This document shows positions 40,401 through 49,428 of a stretch of 64,000 bases of DNA, in pieces. The notes beneath the pieces are model-generated. The model made no database searches. It was not told the DNA's origin and was given only the letters and a program-made list of their open reading frames with translations. This stretch comes from JALYXI01 sp963795835. Lineage in GTDB: Bacteria; Acidobacteriota; Terriglobia; Bryobacterales; Bryobacteraceae. The first letter of the stretch is position 1. Each line of letters begins with the position of its first letter. The DNA lies in assembly GCA_963795835.1 (NCBI GenBank), contig CAWCJC010000010.1:28331-92330 (forward strand), given 5' to 3'. The translations under genes and the position numbers were made by a program.

Positions 40401-40568
40401 TTGGGCGAATCGGGAGAAGTCCAGTTCCGCGGAGAACTTTTCAACTCTCTGAACCATCCTCAATTTGGCCAGCCGAACGCAAGGATAGACCTGCCCCAGG
40501 GTGGTACCATCTCCGGACTCTCCACCAACATGCGGCAGGTCCAATTTGTGATCAAGGTCCTCTTCTAA
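37413..40568 (+). CDS. TonB-dependent receptor with carboxypeptidase-regulatory-like domain
   Basis: A 1,051-residue intact receptor. A signal peptide (1-16, MKLISFVLLLTATALA) is followed by a CarboxypepD_reg-like domain (about 22-110; TAQVTGLITDASGAAIPAAE), a plug-like segment (KQVEDLPLNGRNFLGLAKLS) and a long barrel ending VQFVIKVLF. It resembles the receptor at 20155 but differs enough to have another substrate. Its codons end mostly in C, which leaves a long open frame on the opposite strand that is not a gene. An OmpR regulator starts 128 bases downstream, on the same strand. Confidence 0.93.
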   Translation: MKLISFVLLLTATALAQLPTAQVTGLITDASGAAIPAAEVDLFNPATGLHTRTATNSDGNYVFPVVQPATYQITASKNGFGTSTRRGVELVVSQVARVDFQLTVGTAAQTIDVTGAPPILESSTASLGQIIETKQVEDLPLNGRNFLGLAKLSTGVLPPKPGDRGSKGGSFTANGVRAQLNNFQLDGVDNNGKIVDQQNSSPVAIQPSIDALQEFKIETNNYSAQYGYSAGAVVNATIKSGGNRFHGDVFEFLRNDVFDARDYFTSPAAKKPVLQRSQYGGVLGGPVIRNNTFFFVSYEGTSQNLGETLTTNVPTAAQRNGNFAGLNTIYDPATLSQTSTGAFTRTAFPGNLIPASRFDPLSAKLLALEPFANTSQPGYNYVVNPVQTDRANRVDSRGDKHISDKDQLFARYSYFTDTAVNPTLFAAPLAGGNSSQQANVLNSGHGVALGETHIFGASLVNEFRAGFNRLNSTLSPFGTGVTPQSFGFLGIPNQAGIVGLPNISISGFSNLGENTSLPNGKISEALTFEDHVSWIKGNHTLTIGGNYRWVRSYFDASNSARGSFSFSGAFTNNPSAAANTGSGFADFLLGIPASSVISNLLIGDLRYKYGGFFFQDDWKVTPKLTVNLGLRYEIWSQPIERNNQQANFLLDQRKLVYASSRDRSLLVTDTNNLAPRLGIAYQVRPSTVIRAGFGTFFADDPFIGASSRLPANPPFGVQNSFTTDNVHPTVTLSGGFPADSLTGPVNPATVTLSAFNPDFKQGYVYHWSGGIQQQFKGYVFEANYVGTKGTQLPLTYNVNQAIAGGTSVAARRPFPGFNNITYTTPMDDTSYNGLEARVEHRYASRFSLLGSYTFSKTLDIGGEQLIGDLNLRDVNNVKAEHALSTQDVRHSFVAAGTYDLPKVRFIGKWQINSIFSLRTGQPFTPQLGVSSANTGNARPNRIANGNNQHLVTNWFDKTAFAVPPQYQYGNAGRDILTGPGAVNLDFSLFKRFPVRKLGESGEVQFRGELFNSLNHPQFGQPNARIDLPQGGTISGLSTNMRQVQFVIKVLF

Positions 40569-40696
40569 TTCGGGGCAGGCAAGATGCAGCGCGTCCTCTT
40601 ATCAACCGTATTGGAAAGCAATTGCGCCATCCTCCTGGGGAAGAGCCGATCCCATCTCTGGCCGCAGCGTTTTCCATGCGTGGCGGTTCTTCGCTG

Positions 40697-41374
40697 ATGC
40701 AAGTCCTGCTGGCCGAAGATGAGCGCCGCATGGCGGAGTTGCTCCGGGCCGCGCTTGAAGAGGAAGGCTATCGCACCAGCGTGGTGTGGGACGGCCGCGC
40801 CGCGCTGGAACTGGCCCGCATTCACTGCTTCAGTTTGATCGTTCTTGACGTGATGTTGCCCCTGATGGACGGCTTTACTGTCGCCCGCGAACTCCGCAAA
40901 TCCGGTAATCGCAGCCCGATTCTGATGCTCACTGCCCGCGATGAAGATCGAGACGCCATCGCCGGCCTTGATGCCGGAGCGGATGACTACGTCACCAAGC
41001 CTTTCTCGCTCGACGTTCTCCTCGCCCGCGTGCGAGCCGTCAGCCGGCGCGGCCATATCCCTCAAGGCGTTCAGATGCGAGTCGCCGATCTTTCGCTCGA
41101 TACCGCTACCCGCGATGTTACCCGCGCCGGGCACGCCATCCGCCTCACTCCGCGTGAGTACAGCCTCCTCACTCTGCTGCTCCGCAATAAGGACAAAGTC
41201 GTCACGCGCGACACCATCCTCGATGAAGTCTGGGGCCACCAGGCCGATGTGGATTCGAACACGATCGAAGCCTTTATTCGGCTTCTTCGAGCCAAGCTGG
41301 AACAGCCGCCCGCCGCGAAGTTGATCTTCACCGTCCGCGGGGTCGGCTACTCTCTGCGGGAACCCGCGGCATGA
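40697..41374 (+). CDS. OmpR/PhoB-family response regulator
   Basis: A 225-residue regulator from the ATG at 40697 (MQVLLAEDERRMAELL); a start at 40676 would add seven residues. The receiver domain has the acidic pair in AEDE, the phosphorylated Asp51 (LIVLDVMLPLMDG) and the Lys of VTKPF. The C-terminal winged helix (about 130-222) contains LTPREYSLLTLLLRNKDKVV and TVRGVGYSL, typical of OmpR-type DNA binding. It overlaps the sensor kinase gene by four bases. Target genes are not shown; the RND efflux operon that faces it is a reasonable candidate. Confidence 0.96.
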   Translation: MQVLLAEDERRMAELLRAALEEEGYRTSVVWDGRAALELARIHCFSLIVLDVMLPLMDGFTVARELRKSGNRSPILMLTARDEDRDAIAGLDAGADDYVTKPFSLDVLLARVRAVSRRGHIPQGVQMRVADLSLDTATRDVTRAGHAIRLTPREYSLLTLLLRNKDKVVTRDTILDEVWGHQADVDSNTIEAFIRLLRAKLEQPPAAKLIFTVRGVGYSLREPAA

Positions 41375-42682
41375 TTCCCTCCATCCGCTTCCGCCTCATG
41401 ATTTGGTACAGCGCGGTGCTCTTCGGAAGCCTGTGCATCTTCGGCCTGACGATCTGGATTCTCTTGTCGCGCAGCCTTCATGCCGATCTCGAGCGCTCGC
41501 TCGAAAAGCAGGCCCACGGCATGGAACGTTATCTTGCCCTGGAAGCTTCGGACAGCCTGACCACCCTGGCTCACGAGATGGAAGAGTTCCGCCGCTCACT
41601 TCCTCCGGACACTCTGGTGCACGTCGAAGACGCCCAACATCGCGTGCTCGCCGCCTCCCGCAACTTTTCGCCTCAGTCCATCCCCGCTGGTTACCATGCC
41701 TTTCGCGACACTTTCGAAGAGAACGGCAGGAGTTACACCGTGACTTTGGCCGCGCCCTCTGCGCCTGTAGACGACATGCTGAACCGGCTGCGCTGGCTTC
41801 TGATCGCCGCAGTCCCCGGCTTGGTACTCGCCGCCGCTGCGGGAGGCTTCTGGATGAGCTCTCGCGCGCTTGAACCCATTGCGCACATGACCGCTACCGT
41901 CTGCGCCATTGATTTCCAAAATCTCTCCGCGCGCCTGGAAGTCCCCCACACCGGAGACGAAATTGAGCGCCTCGCCGTAACCTGGAATGCCATGCTGCAG
42001 CGCATCGAAAGCTCAGCTACCCGCGTCAGCCGCTTTACCGCCGATGCCTCGCACGAACTGCGCACGCCGCTTTCGCTTATCAAGACCTCAGTCGATCTCG
42101 CCCTCAGAAGGCCCCGCGATGCCGCCGAATACCAACAGACTTTGCGCACCATCGGTTCCGAAACCGACCGCATGACACGCCTGGTGGAAAGTCTCCTCTT
42201 TCTTGCGCGGACTGATTCCGAAGCTTCTCCGCGGGTTCAGAATTCGGTTGATCTCTCCGTAACCGCGCAAGCCGCCGCGCTTGCCATTATGCCCAAAGCC
42301 GCGGCGAAAAACGTCACAGTCGACGTCCAGCCCGCAACCGAAACGTCCACTCTTACGGGTGATGAGGACGCTATTTGCCGCTTAGCTCGTCGTACTGCTC
42401 GATAATGCGGTGAAGTACTCCCCACAAGGGGGCACCGTTCAGGTCTCGTGCGAGAAAGGCGCTCTGCGGATTCACGACACCGGTGAAGGCATCGCGCCCG
42501 AATTTCAGGAACGCATTTTCGATCGCTTCTTCCGGGCCGATCCCGCCCGCTCGGGAGACGGATCCAGCTATGGCTTAGGGTTGGCCATTGCCCAAGCTGT
42601 GGCGCGCCAGCACAATGCGTCCATTCACGTCGACTCCAGCCCCGGCGATACTACTTTCTCCGTCTTGTTTCCGGCTGCTTAA
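41371..42682 (+). CDS. Sensor histidine kinase, partner of the OmpR regulator (one frameshift)
   Basis: Two membrane helices (about 12-32 and 142-162) flank a short periplasmic domain. A HAMP region follows, then the HisKA box with His228 (FTADASHELRTPLSLIK) and the ATPase domain with LLDNAVKYS, HDTGEGIAPEFQERIFDRF and GLGLAIAQAVARQHN. The frame breaks near 42382-42385 in the N-box; removing one base gives RLLVVLLDNAVKYS and 436 residues. This shift is not in a homopolymer. The ATG overlaps the regulator stop. It would sense a periplasmic signal and phosphorylate the OmpR partner. Confidence 0.92.
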
Positions 42683-43683
42683 GCCTTCCCAAGAACCAGC
42701 ACCGTGAAGCTGCCCGGCTTCATTTTGCGTTGCGCTTTCTTGCCGTCTGCCGCCGGAATCATCTCCACATCGGCAGCCGGCATATAAATCTTCATGCGTT
42801 TCTGGTCCAGCGCCATCGTGCGCGCGCTGGCCTGCGTCTTCACTGCAATCGGCGCGTCGTACTCGTCCGCGGATTTCTGGTGAATCACGCTCAGCGTGCC
42901 TTCTCCGTTCGATGTCAGAACATTCCGCCCGTCCGTATCGAACTCCGCCCAATCCACGCTTGCGCCGATGGGGAACGATGCAACCTTCTTTCCGTTCGAC
43001 GAGTTCATTACCACCAACATCTTGTTGTGGCAGGCTGAAAAGATGCGAGCATTCTTGACGTCCATCGCCAATCCGGTTGGACCTTCGCAGCCCACAATCG
43101 GAAAGCGGTGCTTCACTTCCAGCGTTTTTGGATCGAACACCAGAACCGCCGCCTTGTCTTCCAGGTTGACGTAGATCAACCCGTCGGGCCCGATGACCGC
43201 CTGCTCTCCGTCGCCATCGGCCTTCACTGTGCCAACTACCTTCCCGCTCTTCGCATCAATCGCGGTGATGTCATGCGTTCCATGATTATTCGTGAACACG
43301 CGCCCGGAAGCCGCGTCGAAGTAAATGCCGTCCGGCTCTTCACCGACCGCGATCTTGCCCGTCACTTTGAGCGTGTCGAGATCGAACACGGAAACCTTGC
43401 TCTCTTTTCCATTGCTGGTGTAGCCCCGCTTCAATCCGTTGGCGATGGCGATACCATGCACGCCCGGTGTATCCGGAATGGATCCGATTACCTTCCCATC
43501 CGCGGCGCTGAGTACCTCCACGCGAGTTGCATGCGAAAGATAAAGCCGCTGATTCGCGGCATCCAGGGTGACGTAATCCCACCCACCGTTGCCGGGCGCG
43601 GGGAAACGCGTCTCAATTTTGTAGGGGTCAGCTGCCGAGGCAAGCGAGGCAGCAAGAAAGCCGATTGTCGTTAGTTTATTCAT
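42679..43683 (-). CDS. YncE/YVTN-type periplasmic beta-propeller protein
   Basis: A 334-residue protein with a signal peptide (about 1-18, MNKLTTIGFLAASLASA) and repeated propeller units such as DAANQRLYLSHATRVEVLSA, GKVIGSIPDTPGVHGIAIA, FDAASGRVFTNNHGTHDITA and TLEVKHRFPIVGCEGPTGLA. These belong to the YVTN/YncE family, which form seven-bladed propellers. The start at 43683 overlaps the RND pump stop in an ATGA, so the two are translationally coupled. A longer open frame to 44028 lies in the wrong frame of the pump. Role unknown; a regulatory or binding role with the pump is possible. It converges with the kinase with a four-base overlap. Confidence 0.85.
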   Translation of the reverse strand: MNKLTTIGFLAASLASAADPYKIETRFPAPGNGGWDYVTLDAANQRLYLSHATRVEVLSAADGKVIGSIPDTPGVHGIAIANGLKRGYTSNGKESKVSVFDLDTLKVTGKIAVGEEPDGIYFDAASGRVFTNNHGTHDITAIDAKSGKVVGTVKADGDGEQAVIGPDGLIYVNLEDKAAVLVFDPKTLEVKHRFPIVGCEGPTGLAMDVKNARIFSACHNKMLVVMNSSNGKKVASFPIGASVDWAEFDTDGRNVLTSNGEGTLSVIHQKSADEYDAPIAVKTQASARTMALDQKRMKIYMPAADVEMIPAADGKKAQRKMKPGSFTVLVLGKA

Positions 43684-46600
43684 CGTGTCCTCAGAAAATA
43701 GTTTGCCGTTGGCGTAATGATCAGCGAGATCACCATTGAGGCCGCAATGCCCCCGATCACCGCGATTGCGAGCGGCTGCAGCATCTGCGAGCCCGCGCCG
43801 ATCGCCAGTGAAAGAGGAATCATGCCGGCGACCGTGGCGAGCGCGGTCATGATGATCGGCCGGAGCCGCCGCTCGCCCGCCTGAACCAAAGCTTCGGCCG
43901 GCGCGTAACCTTCGTTGCGAAATTTCTGGTCCGCGTCCAGAAGCAAAATGCCATTCTTTGCCACGATTCCGATCACCATAATCAGTCCCATGAACGAAGA
44001 GATGTTGAACGTTGTATGCGTAATCCAAAGCGCCAGGAACACGCCCGAAGTGGACAAAATGGTCGACGTCACAATCGCCACCGGGGCCGCAAAATCCCGA
44101 AACTCAATCAGCAGCACCGCGAAGACCAGCACCACCGCCAAGGCCAGCACCAGCAGCAGATCCTTGAAGCTCCGTTGCTGCTCCTGATACGTCCCGCCAT
44201 ACTCCAGCCGGATCGAAGAAGGGACGCCCATCTGTGCGACCTGAGCTTGTACGCGTTTGACTCCCTCGCCTAAACTGATGCCCTCAAGCCGCCCCGTCAC
44301 CGCAATATCGCGCTGCAGATTCTCGCGCCGTATTTCGCTCTGTCCGGATTCATTTCTCACGGTGGTTAAGCTTCCTAAAGTCGCGGTCCTGCCCGTCGAA
44401 CTCACCAAGAAGTGTGTTTTGAATCGCGTCGAGGCTCTTGTTCTGCTCAGCCGGAAATCGCACGCGCAACGTATATGAGCGTCCATTCAGAATCAAAGGC
44501 TGCTGCGCAGGCTCGCCCTGAAAAATCGCACTGGCATCCAACTCCAGCTCCTGCGTCGTAAAACCCGAACGTGCCGCCGCTGTCTGATCGATGTCGAAGA
44601 CCACTGCCGACCCGCTTACCGTATTCTCAATCCCGTTCTTCACATCCTTGATTCCCGGTAACGCCTTGATGGCCGCGCCGATCTTCGGCCCCCACTGTTT
44701 CAGCAAATCTGCATTTGGCGAGAACAGTTTAATTTCGATCGGATCGGGTGAACTGGAAAGGTCGCCGATCTGGTCCTGCAGAACTTGAATGAAATCGGTA
44801 TCGAGCGTTGGATACTTGCTGTTCACCTTCGCTCGCACGTCCGCAATCACCTCATCTCCGGAACGCTTGCGGTCGCGTTTCAACCGAACACTGATGTCTC
44901 CGCTGTTCGCTTCCGTGATCACCGCCAAGCCAAGCTGTAGACCCGTGCGCCGCGATGTGGATTCCACTTCGGGAACTTCTTTCACCAGCTTCTCCACGCC
45001 GGTGATCACTCGATTCGTATCGGCCAGTGAGGAACCGGCCGGCATCAGATAATCCAGAATGAAGCCGCCCTCATCCATGCCCGGCAACAGATCCGTTCCC
45101 AAACCGCGGAAACAAAGGTAAGAGCCCGCGATCAGCACCAAGGAAAACACAACCAGCAAAGCAGGGAAGGCCATCGCCCGGCGGATCACCCACTCATATC
45201 CGCGCCCAATCCGGCCCATGAAGCCGCTCTTGTGGTCATGGTCCGCGGGTTTCCCAGGTTTCTGCCGCAGCAGAACATGTGAGAGCGCCGGCGTCCACGT
45301 CAGTGCCAGTGCCAAGGATGTTAACAACGAAACACCCACGGTAATTGCCAGCGCGCGGAAGAAGGTGCCTGTAACGCCCGTAATGCTGATTAGCGGCAGG
45401 AACACGACAATCGGCGTGAAGGTGGAACCCAACAGAGGAACGCGAATCTCGCTTAACGCCATGCGGATCGCTTCGCCGCGCGATTGTCCCGCGTCGCGAT
45501 GGAGAACGATGTTTTCCACCACGACGATTGCGTCATCAATGACCAGTCCGACGGCCGCGGCAAGACCGCCCAGCGTCATCAGATTGAAGCTCTCTCCCAG
45601 AGCCCGCAGGGCAATAAATGTAATGGCAATGGTCGCCGGAATTACCATTCCCGCCACCAGAGAACTGCCCCAGTCCCTGAGAAACAGCACAAGAATAATG
45701 GCGGCCAGCACCAGCCCGATCAGGATCGCGTCACGCACGCTGCGGATGGAATCGTTCACCAACTCGGATTGGTCATAGAACGGCTTCACGGTTACATCTT
45801 TCGGAAGCACCTTCTGCAACTCCGCCATGCGCAGATGGACCGCGTTTGCCACAGCCACCGTATTGCTGTTCGGTTGCCGGTTAACGTTCAGCAACACCGC
45901 GGGAACGCCGTCCGCGGTCACGATCGTATAGACCGGCTTTACGGAACTTTCAATTTCGGCAATCTCACCAATATGAACCGGCACCCCGTTGGGCGTCAGC
46001 TTCACCACAACACCGCTCAGATCCTCCGCGCTCTTTGGCTGACCCGACACCAGCCCCAGAACCAATTGATGGTTCTGTTGGAAGAGCCCCGGTGAATCGA
46101 TCAGATTGCTTTTTGAAAGGGCGTCCAGAATGTTCGGCACGGTTACCTGTGTGGCCGAAAGCTTCGCCGGATCGGCGGTGATCTGGTACTCCGGCTCCTG
46201 CCCGCCCTGCACCACTACGGTCGCGATCCCTGGCAACCGGTTCAGCTGAGGCTTCACCGTGTACGTCGCCAACTCCCACAGCCGCGTTTGCGAAACTGTG
46301 CGGGAGGTCATACTGTACCCCATGATCGGAAAAGCGGCAAATGTGGAACGGTTCGAGGTGACGTGTGCGGTTGCCGGTAACGCGCTCTGGATCCGCGCGA
46401 GCGCGGCGTTGACGGATTCCAGAGTCTGGAACATGTCCAGTCCCCACGTGAAAAACAAATCGATCTGGGCTGAGCCCCGGCTGGTAACCGACTTCACATG
46501 GTCCAGGCCTGGCACGATGTTCAGAGCCTCTTCCACCGGACGCGTAATCGTCACTTCCATCTGGTCGATCGGCATGACGCCGTTCTCAATCCCCACGACG

Positions 46601-46758
46601 ATCCGCGGAAAATCGGTCGAGGGAAACACCGCTACAGGAATTCCGAACGCCAAATAAGCGCCCATCCCCACCAGCGTCAAAATCAGGAAGACGATGGGCT
46701 TCAGGAACCGAGCGGTCCAGTGCTCTGTTTCGATGCCGGTCTCAGGCGATTCGTTCAT
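43680..46758 (-). CDS. RND-family efflux transporter (one frameshift)
   Basis: A transporter of the AcrB/HAE1 type. After one N-terminal helix come the large periplasmic loop (PTDFPRIVV-like start, seen as VFPSTDFPRIVVGIENGVMP), then helices with GLVIDDAIVVVENIVLHRD (paired Asp for proton relay) and a second half with NISSFMGLIMVIGIVAKNGI. The frame breaks near 44405; removing one G from the coding-strand GG (44405-44406) joins TLL to VSSTGRTATLGSL and gives 1,025 residues, a normal length. It overlaps the adaptor by four bases and the propeller gene by four bases. It should export substrates across both membranes with the adaptor and TolC partner. Confidence 0.93.
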
Positions 46759-48014
46759 TTCTCTTTATCCGCCGCCGGAGCCGCCGCCGAAACCTTCACC
46801 TTGGCCTTGTCTTCCAGCCCCAATCCGCCGGCGGTAATTACACGGTCGCCCTCGTTTACGCCCTCAAGCAACTGCACCTTGTCGCCGTCGCGAACCCCCA
46901 CCGTGATCTTTTTCTCGTGCGCCGCCGAATCCGCGCCGACAACCATCACTTTCTCGCCCCCTTCTTCGAGCGTAAGAATGGCCGAAGAGGGCACGGTCAA
47001 AGCATCCGTTACCTTCGCCGCTTGAATTGCCATCTGAACGCTCACACCCGGCTTCATGCGCCCACCCGGATTTGCAGCCTGCACCCACACCTCGACTGTT
47101 GTCGTGCTCGGATCCACCGCGGGACTGACCACAGTCACTCTGCCCGTTAATTCGCCGCCTGGCCCGGAAATCGTCGCCGGACGCCCCACGCGCAGCGCGA
47201 TTGCTTCCTTCACCGGAATGTTTGCCTTTGCAATTACCTGCGATTCGTCCACCACGGAAACAACAGCCGAGCCAGCGCTCGCAATTTCACCGGCGAACAG
47301 CGGACGGTCCGCGACTTGCCCGTTAATGGGGCTGCGAATTTCCGCGTAAGAAAGTTGCGCGACAGTGCTGTCATAACGCGCCTTCGCTGCGTCCACCTGC
47401 GCCTTCCCACCCCGAACCTGTTCCGGACGCGCCACGGTTTCAAGCGACGTTAAATGCCGCCGCGCCGTCTCCAGCGCCGATTGCGTCTGTACCTGCGCAA
47501 CCTTGGCATCGTCGGCAAGCTTCTGTGCCAGGGCGCCCTCCTTTACCAGAGCCGCGCGATTGTCGGCCAGTTTCTTCGCTGCGTCATAAGCCTGCTGCGC
47601 GCTGCGGACGTCGGTCTGCGCCTTCACCAAATCCTCTGGCATCGTTGCCCCGGTAGTTGTCTCATACACTGCCTTGGCTTGGTCGTAAAGACCCTTGCTC
47701 TCCGCCACGGCTGCTGCCAGATCGCGGCTCTCCAGAGTAGCCAGTAACTGCCCGGACCGCACGCGGTCGCCGCGCTTCACGTAGAAATGCTTGATGGGCG
47801 CGCTAATCTTACTCATCACATTGGCCTGATCGGCCGGAAACAGAACCGCGGGCGCCGTTACCACCTGGTTCAGCGTCTCTTTCGTGACGCGCGCCACTTC
47901 CACCGGAGCCGCCGGCTCTGCGTCGCTCTTGGCCGCTTCCGGAGCCTTCGAGGAACTGCACGCGGTCAATAGCAGCAGTGCCGAAAGCGGGAGTATTGTT
48001 CGAGTTGTTTTCAT
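46755..48014 (-). CDS. RND efflux periplasmic adaptor lipoprotein
   Basis: A 419-residue membrane-fusion protein. The lipobox is LLTAC (Cys19). Lipoyl-like halves are at about 65-95 (ISAPIKHFYVKRGDRVRSGQ) and 220-250 (YAEIRSPINGQVADRPLFAG), separated by a long coiled-coil hairpin; beta-barrel and membrane-proximal domains follow (for example GRMKPGVSVQMAIQ and NEGDRVITAGG). It connects the pump to TolC. It begins one base before the TolC-like stop, and its end overlaps the pump start by four bases. Confidence 0.94.
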   Translation of the reverse strand: MKTTRTILPLSALLLLTACSSSKAPEAAKSDAEPAAPVEVARVTKETLNQVVTAPAVLFPADQANVMSKISAPIKHFYVKRGDRVRSGQLLATLESRDLAAAVAESKGLYDQAKAVYETTTGATMPEDLVKAQTDVRSAQQAYDAAKKLADNRAALVKEGALAQKLADDAKVAQVQTQSALETARRHLTSLETVARPEQVRGGKAQVDAAKARYDSTVAQLSYAEIRSPINGQVADRPLFAGEIASAGSAVVSVVDESQVIAKANIPVKEAIALRVGRPATISGPGGELTGRVTVVSPAVDPSTTTVEVWVQAANPGGRMKPGVSVQMAIQAAKVTDALTVPSSAILTLEEGGEKVMVVGADSAAHEKKITVGVRDGDKVQLLEGVNEGDRVITAGGLGLEDKAKVKVSAAAPAADKEK

Positions 48015-49352
48015 TTACAGTGTTCCCGTCAATGTTTGTAAGCTGGCCTGGGCCACCCGGTAGCGCAGGAAGCCATCATCCAGCGCGCCGCGCGCCGTGG
48101 CCAGAGTGTTCTGCGCATCTACTACCTCGAGCGCGGTCGATTCCCCCGCTTTATACCGCAGGAGCGTGAGCCGCAAGTTCTCGGCTGCCAGCCTTGAACT
48201 CTCCCGAAGCAATTCCAGCTGCTTCCGCGCTCCCTCGGCTTCGCGGTAAGCAAGCGCTAGATTCGCATCCGCCTGCCGCTGTCCCAATTGCAAATCCGCG
48301 CGCGCCTGTTCGGCCCTCAAGCTCGCCTGCCGCACCTTGCTCGCGGTCGACCCCCAATTCCAGACAGGGATATTCAGGGTCACCTGCGCCGAGTACCCCA
48401 AATTCTGCCGGTAGGGAACCAGATACGTCGGCTGATTAATCGATCCACCCGCCGCCAGTGTCGGATAGTCTGTGCGCGCCGCAAGCTGGTTCGCGTTGAT
48501 GCCATAGAAAAAATCGAACGAAAAGCTCGGCAGATATGCATAGCGCGCAGTAGCCACTCCCAAATCCGCCTCCTTGGTGGCGAGTTGCAACACGCGCAGG
48601 TCCGGATTCACGGCATTGGCGCGGCCCGCCGCTTCCGCCAGCACCGGAACTTGAGGCGCCGTTTCGAAGTCGTCCACTACCGTAAAATTTTGGGTCAGGT
48701 CAGCGAAGATCAAAACCGCCAAACTCACCTTCGCTTTGTCGGCGGCCAACACTGCTTCATCAAAGTCCCTTGTCCGCTGCTGCAGCGAAAGCTGGGCTTT
48801 GATTACATCGGCGTGTGCCACCTCGCCCCCGGCCTCCTGTTTGCGCGTGATGTCCAGGAATTCCGCTGCCTCATCCACCGCAAGCTTCGCAGTCGCAATC
48901 TTGCGGCCCGCCGAAACGAGCGTGAAGTAGTTTTGCACTACAGTCGTTACCAAACCCCGGGCCGCGACATCGATCCTCGCTTTGGCTGTAGCAGCGGCCG
49001 CAGCCGCCCGGCGGATCTCGCCGCGCCTGACGATGGACAACAACTCCTGATGCACAATCGCCTGTTCGTTATACACATGCACGCCGTCGTTTGCGACGAA
49101 CACGCCCGAAGGAGTCCCGTTCCCCTCTGTATAAATAAACTGATTGAAAGCGTTCACGGAAGGCAGCCCCGCCGCCCTCGCCTGCTTTAGGTCTTCTCTC
49201 GCAATTGCCGCAGCCGAAGAGGCCGAAGTGGTGGCGCCCGCAAATCGCTTCGATCGCGCCAGCGCCTCCGACAAGGAAATTTGGGGCGTTCCCGGTTCTG
49301 CTGCCCTCCCGAGCGGCAACATCAAAAGGCTGAGCGCCAACCATTTATGCAC
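48015..49352 (-). CDS. TolC-family outer membrane efflux protein
   Basis: A 445-residue outer-membrane factor with a signal peptide (about 1-17) and the two-fold repeat of TolC proteins: ISLSEALARSKRF at the start of repeat 1, long amphipathic helices with ARARI/ARYAY-like strands between, and repeat 2 ending RYKAGESTALEVVDAQNTLA, a typical OEP motif. It provides the exit duct for the RND pump encoded next. It is the first gene of the operon TolC-adaptor-pump-propeller. Confidence 0.92.
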   Translation of the reverse strand: MHKWLALSLLMLPLGRAAEPGTPQISLSEALARSKRFAGATTSASSAAAIAREDLKQARAAGLPSVNAFNQFIYTEGNGTPSGVFVANDGVHVYNEQAIVHQELLSIVRRGEIRRAAAAAATAKARIDVAARGLVTTVVQNYFTLVSAGRKIATAKLAVDEAAEFLDITRKQEAGGEVAHADVIKAQLSLQQRTRDFDEAVLAADKAKVSLAVLIFADLTQNFTVVDDFETAPQVPVLAEAAGRANAVNPDLRVLQLATKEADLGVATARYAYLPSFSFDFFYGINANQLAARTDYPTLAAGGSINQPTYLVPYRQNLGYSAQVTLNIPVWNWGSTASKVRQASLRAEQARADLQLGQRQADANLALAYREAEGARKQLELLRESSRLAAENLRLTLLRYKAGESTALEVVDAQNTLATARGALDDGFLRYRVAQASLQTLTGTL

Positions 49353-49428
49353 TGATCCAGCTTACCGACAAAACCTGAAAATTGGCTGAAAAGCCCTGGT
49401 ACCCTCAACGTCCTCTACAATAGCCAAA

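Noticed and set aside
43684..44028. Upstream extension of the propeller gene
   Set aside because: The frame lies inside the RND pump in a wrong register, and the signal peptide starts at 43683.
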